Assembly: GCA_003266065.1 (NCBI GenBank)
Contig: MUZY01000079.1
Span: forward strand, 10,710-17,806
Reading direction: 5' to 3'
Origin: Methanosphaera sp. rholeuAM130
Lineage (GTDB): Archaea > Methanobacteriota > Methanobacteria > Methanobacteriales > Methanobacteriaceae
Length of the DNA stretch: 7,097 nt
The notes beneath the pieces were generated by a model. It saw only the letters and a program-made list of their open reading frames with translations. It had not been told where the DNA came from and did not search any database. The position numbers and the translations under genes were made by a program. This document shows, piece after piece, positions 5,099-7,097 of this stretch; the first letter of the stretch is position 1, and each line of letters begins with the position of its first letter.

Positions 5099-6419
5099 TT
5101 ACGAAACTATACAGTTTATAAAAAGACCACGTACACTGCTACTTATAGCATTGGTTGCTATTAGTATAGCAAGCGTAGCCGTATTCGGACTACAGGAAGG
5201 ACTTGACTTGCAAGGTGGATCTATGATTAACTTACACCTTAGCGAAGCAGTTGATCAGGACACTATGAATACTGTTACCGCCATTTTGGATAAAAGGTTA
5301 AATGCATTTGGTATTTCCGATGTAAAAGTTAGACAAAGTGGAAGTCAGGATGTAATAGTGGAAATTGCAGGGGTAAAACCCGAGGAAGTGGAGCGAATTA
5401 TCAGTACGCCAGGTAAGTTTGAGGCTAAAATTAATGGCCAGACCGCAATTACCGGTGCGGACATTTCAAGCGTGTCAGCCGCTGAAGTAACCGGTAACCG
5501 ATGGCAGGTACCATTCAGTGTTACAACTGAAGGAGCTGAAAAATTCGCCAAGATAGCCGAAGGACAGGCCGGTGCAAAAGTTGAAATGTACCTTGACGAT
5601 AAGCTGATATCTGATCCTGAATTGGATGCCGGACTTGCAAACGGTAAGGCATCAACCGAAATATCCGTTTCAGGTGGAGAAGAATCCAAACAGGCAGCTC
5701 AAGATAAGGCTACTGAAATCCATACTGTTCTGGAGTCAGGGGCTCTTCCTGTTAAACTAGAAGTTAATGGAGTAAACAGTGTATCAGCAGAACTTGGTTC
5801 ACAATTCGAGCAGGGATGTCTTATAGCAGGATTATTAGCACTTCTTGCCATTATCATAGTTGTAAGTGTTAAATATAAAGCTCCATCACTTATTATTCCA
5901 ATCGTTATAACTACTCTTTCAGAATTGATTATAATTCTTGGATTTGCATCCATAATACATTGGAACTTGGATTTGGCCGCAATTGCAGGTATGATAGCTT
6001 CTATTGGTACCGGAGTGGACGACCAAATTGTTATGACCGATGAGGTTTTAGCTCGCCGTGACAGAAGTGACAGGAAAAATATCGTCAAAACAAGAATTAA
6101 GGGTGCATTCTTCATTATCTATGCATCAGCAGGAACTCTTATAGCTGCAATGCTTCCACTGGCATACATCGGATTTGTCAGAGGTTCAACTGGTATCGGT
6201 ATGTTAACCGGTTTTGCAGTTACAACTGTTGTAGGGGTACTTATAGGTATATTCATTACAAGACCTGTATTTGCTGATTATATGGAAACCTTCCTTATTC
6301 AATCACCTAAAAATAAGATGCAAAATGTTAAAAAAGGTGAAACCAAAGTTAGAGACAAGAAGAAAGGAAGAAAAACCATTGCAAGAGAAGAAGCTGAAAG
6401 AAAAAAGAAAAGACGATGA
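5076..6419 (+). CDS. secD: Protein-export membrane protein SecD
   Basis: SecD of up to 447 residues, partner of SecF in the membrane SecDF complex. TM1 is about 18-39, followed by the SecD signature GLQEGLDLQGGS (38-49). The external domain is about 50-240. Five further membrane segments follow at about 247-266, 271-294, 298-324, 343-366 and 374-396, with the motif GTGVDDQIV (311-319) in TM4. The cytoplasmic tail 412-447 is strikingly basic: half its residues are Lys or Arg. The extent given uses TTG at 5076, the longest frame. However, no ribosome binding site precedes it, and the strong GAGGTGGTC (5082-5090) lies inside it. GTG at 5085 overlaps that site. ATT at 5094, six bases after GAGGTG, would give MNYETIQFIKRP and is well spaced. 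Whichever start is used, the gene is translationally coupled to secF (TAA at 5096-5098). A T-tract ends the unit. Confidence 0.94.
   Translation: MKEVVTINYETIQFIKRPRTLLLIALVAISIASVAVFGLQEGLDLQGGSMINLHLSEAVDQDTMNTVTAILDKRLNAFGISDVKVRQSGSQDVIVEIAGVKPEEVERIISTPGKFEAKINGQTAITGADISSVSAAEVTGNRWQVPFSVTTEGAEKFAKIAEGQAGAKVEMYLDDKLISDPELDAGLANGKASTEISVSGGEESKQAAQDKATEIHTVLESGALPVKLEVNGVNSVSAELGSQFEQGCLIAGLLALLAIIIVVSVKYKAPSLIIPIVITTLSELIIILGFASIIHWNLDLAAIAGMIASIGTGVDDQIVMTDEVLARRDRSDRKNIVKTRIKGAFFIIYASAGTLIAAMLPLAYIGFVRGSTGIGMLTGFAVTTVVGVLIGIFITRPVFADYMETFLIQSPKNKMQNVKKGETKVRDKKKGRKTIAREEAERKKKRR
5082..5090 (+). promoter_or_regulatory. Ribosome binding site of secD inside the end of secF
   Basis: GAGGTGGTC matches the archaeal Shine-Dalgarno GAGGTGATC at 8 of 9 positions. 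It lies downstream of the TTG at 5076 and overlaps the GTG at 5085. By position it serves a start near 5094, where the in-frame codon is ATT. It overlaps the final secF codons, so the terminating secF ribosome is next to the secD start. Confidence 0.6.
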
Positions 6420-6436
6420 TTGTTAACTTCCCATTA

Positions 6437-6460
6437 TTCTTTTTTTTAAAATTTTTTATT
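6437..6460 (+). terminator. U-tract terminator of secFD
   Basis: Two T runs, eight Ts at 6440-6447 and six at 6452-6457, start about 20 bases after the secD stop. This is the clearest archaeal-type terminator in the window. Confidence 0.65.
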
Positions 6461-6522
6461 GAAACATCAAACATTTTTTCCCAATATACTCCATATTCAT
6501 AACTCACCCAATAAAAAAATTC

Positions 6523-6534
6523 TTATACTATAAA
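6523..6534 (+). promoter_or_regulatory. TATA box of the 4-phosphopantoate--beta-alanine ligase gene
   Basis: TTATACTATAAA is preceded by an A-rich BRE-like stretch and centred about 22 to 24 bases before the ATG at 6550. That spacing would put the transcription start at or very near the start codon. No Shine-Dalgarno sequence is visible in the bases before the ATG, so a leaderless transcript is likely. Confidence 0.5.
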
Positions 6535-6549
6535 ATACTATTTTTTAAT

Positions 6550-7097
6550 ATGTTAAACAAAGACCACCCAAGATATGAATCATTACTTTTAAGAGATAAA
6601 ATTGTACAGGCACACAAAAATGGAATACTGGCAGACTCAGGTATGATAGCCCATGGAAGAGGCGAAACGTACGACTATCTGATTGGTGAAAAAACTACAC
6701 GGAACAGTATTAATACAATTAAAGTATCAGCAGCCTACTTTTTAACTGCTAAAAAACCCGTTCTCAGCGTCAATGGAAACACGACTGCATTAGTGGCTGA
6801 AGATATTGCAAAAATGTCAAAGTTACTCGATATTCCCGTGGAAATCAACTTATATTATCGTACTGATGAGCGTGTCAGACGTATTGAAGAAGTTTATAAA
6901 AAACTGGGCGTCAAGGAGATTTTAGGTACAAACGATGATGAATTCATAGATACGCCCAATCTAAACGGTCCACGAAGTCCTGTGAGTATAGATGGAATAA
7001 GCAAATCAGACCTGATATTCATCCCATTGGAGGATGGAGACAGGGCAGAGGCATTATACAATCTTGGAAAAACTATTATTTCCGTCGATTTAAATCC
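6550..7097 (+). CDS. 4-phosphopantoate--beta-alanine ligase (archaeal phosphopantothenate synthetase), 3' part missing
   Basis: The first 182 codons of a gene running off the right edge; the family is usually about 250-265 residues. The enzyme joins 4-phosphopantoate and beta-alanine using ATP to give 4'-phosphopantothenate. With pantoate kinase it replaces the bacterial PanC/PanK route to coenzyme A in most archaea. Family-typical blocks are HPRYESLLLRDKIV (6-19), G-I-L-A-D-S-G-M-I-A-H-G-R-G-E-x-Y-D-Y-L-I-G-E (25-47), SVNGNTTAL (73-81), and IPLEDGDRAEAL (158-169) followed by the start of the V-D-L-N segment (179-182). The frame is uninterrupted to the edge. The start is ATG at 6550, the first in the frame, at the beginning of the conserved N-terminus. 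It has its own promoter after the secFD terminator. The name rests on recall of the COG1701 pattern, which is distinctive. Confidence 0.9.
   Translation, partial: MLNKDHPRYESLLLRDKIVQAHKNGILADSGMIAHGRGETYDYLIGEKTTRNSINTIKVSAAYFLTAKKPVLSVNGNTTALVAEDIAKMSKLLDIPVEINLYYRTDERVRRIEEVYKKLGVKEILGTNDDEFIDTPNLNGPRSPVSIDGISKSDLIFIPLEDGDRAEALYNLGKTIISVDLN

Noticed and set aside
4468..6115. Minus-strand frames of 114-138 codons opposite secF and secD.
   Set aside because: Long antisense frames are common opposite membrane-protein genes; no ribosome binding sites or recognisable domains.

Overview
The window is AT-rich archaeal DNA, most probably from a methanogen of the order Methanobacteriales (the Methanosphaera/Methanobrevibacter group is a guess from the base composition). 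The evidence is an archaea-type 4-phosphopantoate--beta-alanine ligase, SecF placed ahead of SecD, a MurT-like Mur ligase in an archaeal setting (this order makes pseudomurein), TATA/BRE-like promoters, U-tract terminators, and TTG starts with AGGAGG- or GTGAT-type ribosome binding sites. No tRNA, rRNA, CRISPR array, insertion sequence or integrase is visible.

Layout. Positions 1-92 hold the last codons of argC, followed directly by a flavodoxin (104-574) whose ribosome binding site overlaps the argC stop. After a convergent gap comes a small stand-alone FeoA-domain gene on the minus strand (820-1044). Its promoter region (1080-1128) is filled with nested inverted and direct repeats carrying C/G tracts, which look like an operator. 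Divergent from it is a two-gene flavodoxin unit (1309-1776 and 1812-2300). The second protein has lost the phosphate-binding signature of the FMN site. Convergent to that unit is a MurT-type Mur ligase with a zinc ribbon (2426-3853, minus strand). A 390-base AT-rich divergent promoter region follows, then the overlapping pair secF (4247-5098) and secD (5076-6419), the accessory subunits of the Sec translocon. The window ends inside the coenzyme A biosynthesis gene for 4-phosphopantoate--beta-alanine ligase (6550 to the edge).

How the genes relate. The region from 93 to 2300 is a small redox/iron neighbourhood: three different flavodoxin-fold proteins around one FeoA-domain protein. Flavodoxins often replace ferredoxins when iron is scarce, so shared iron control is a reasonable but unproven idea. 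The rest is housekeeping: arginine synthesis, cell-wall-type ligase, protein export and coenzyme A synthesis. The points most worth a second look are the feoA operator, the degenerate third flavodoxin, and the start of secD, where the only strong ribosome binding site points to an ATT codon.
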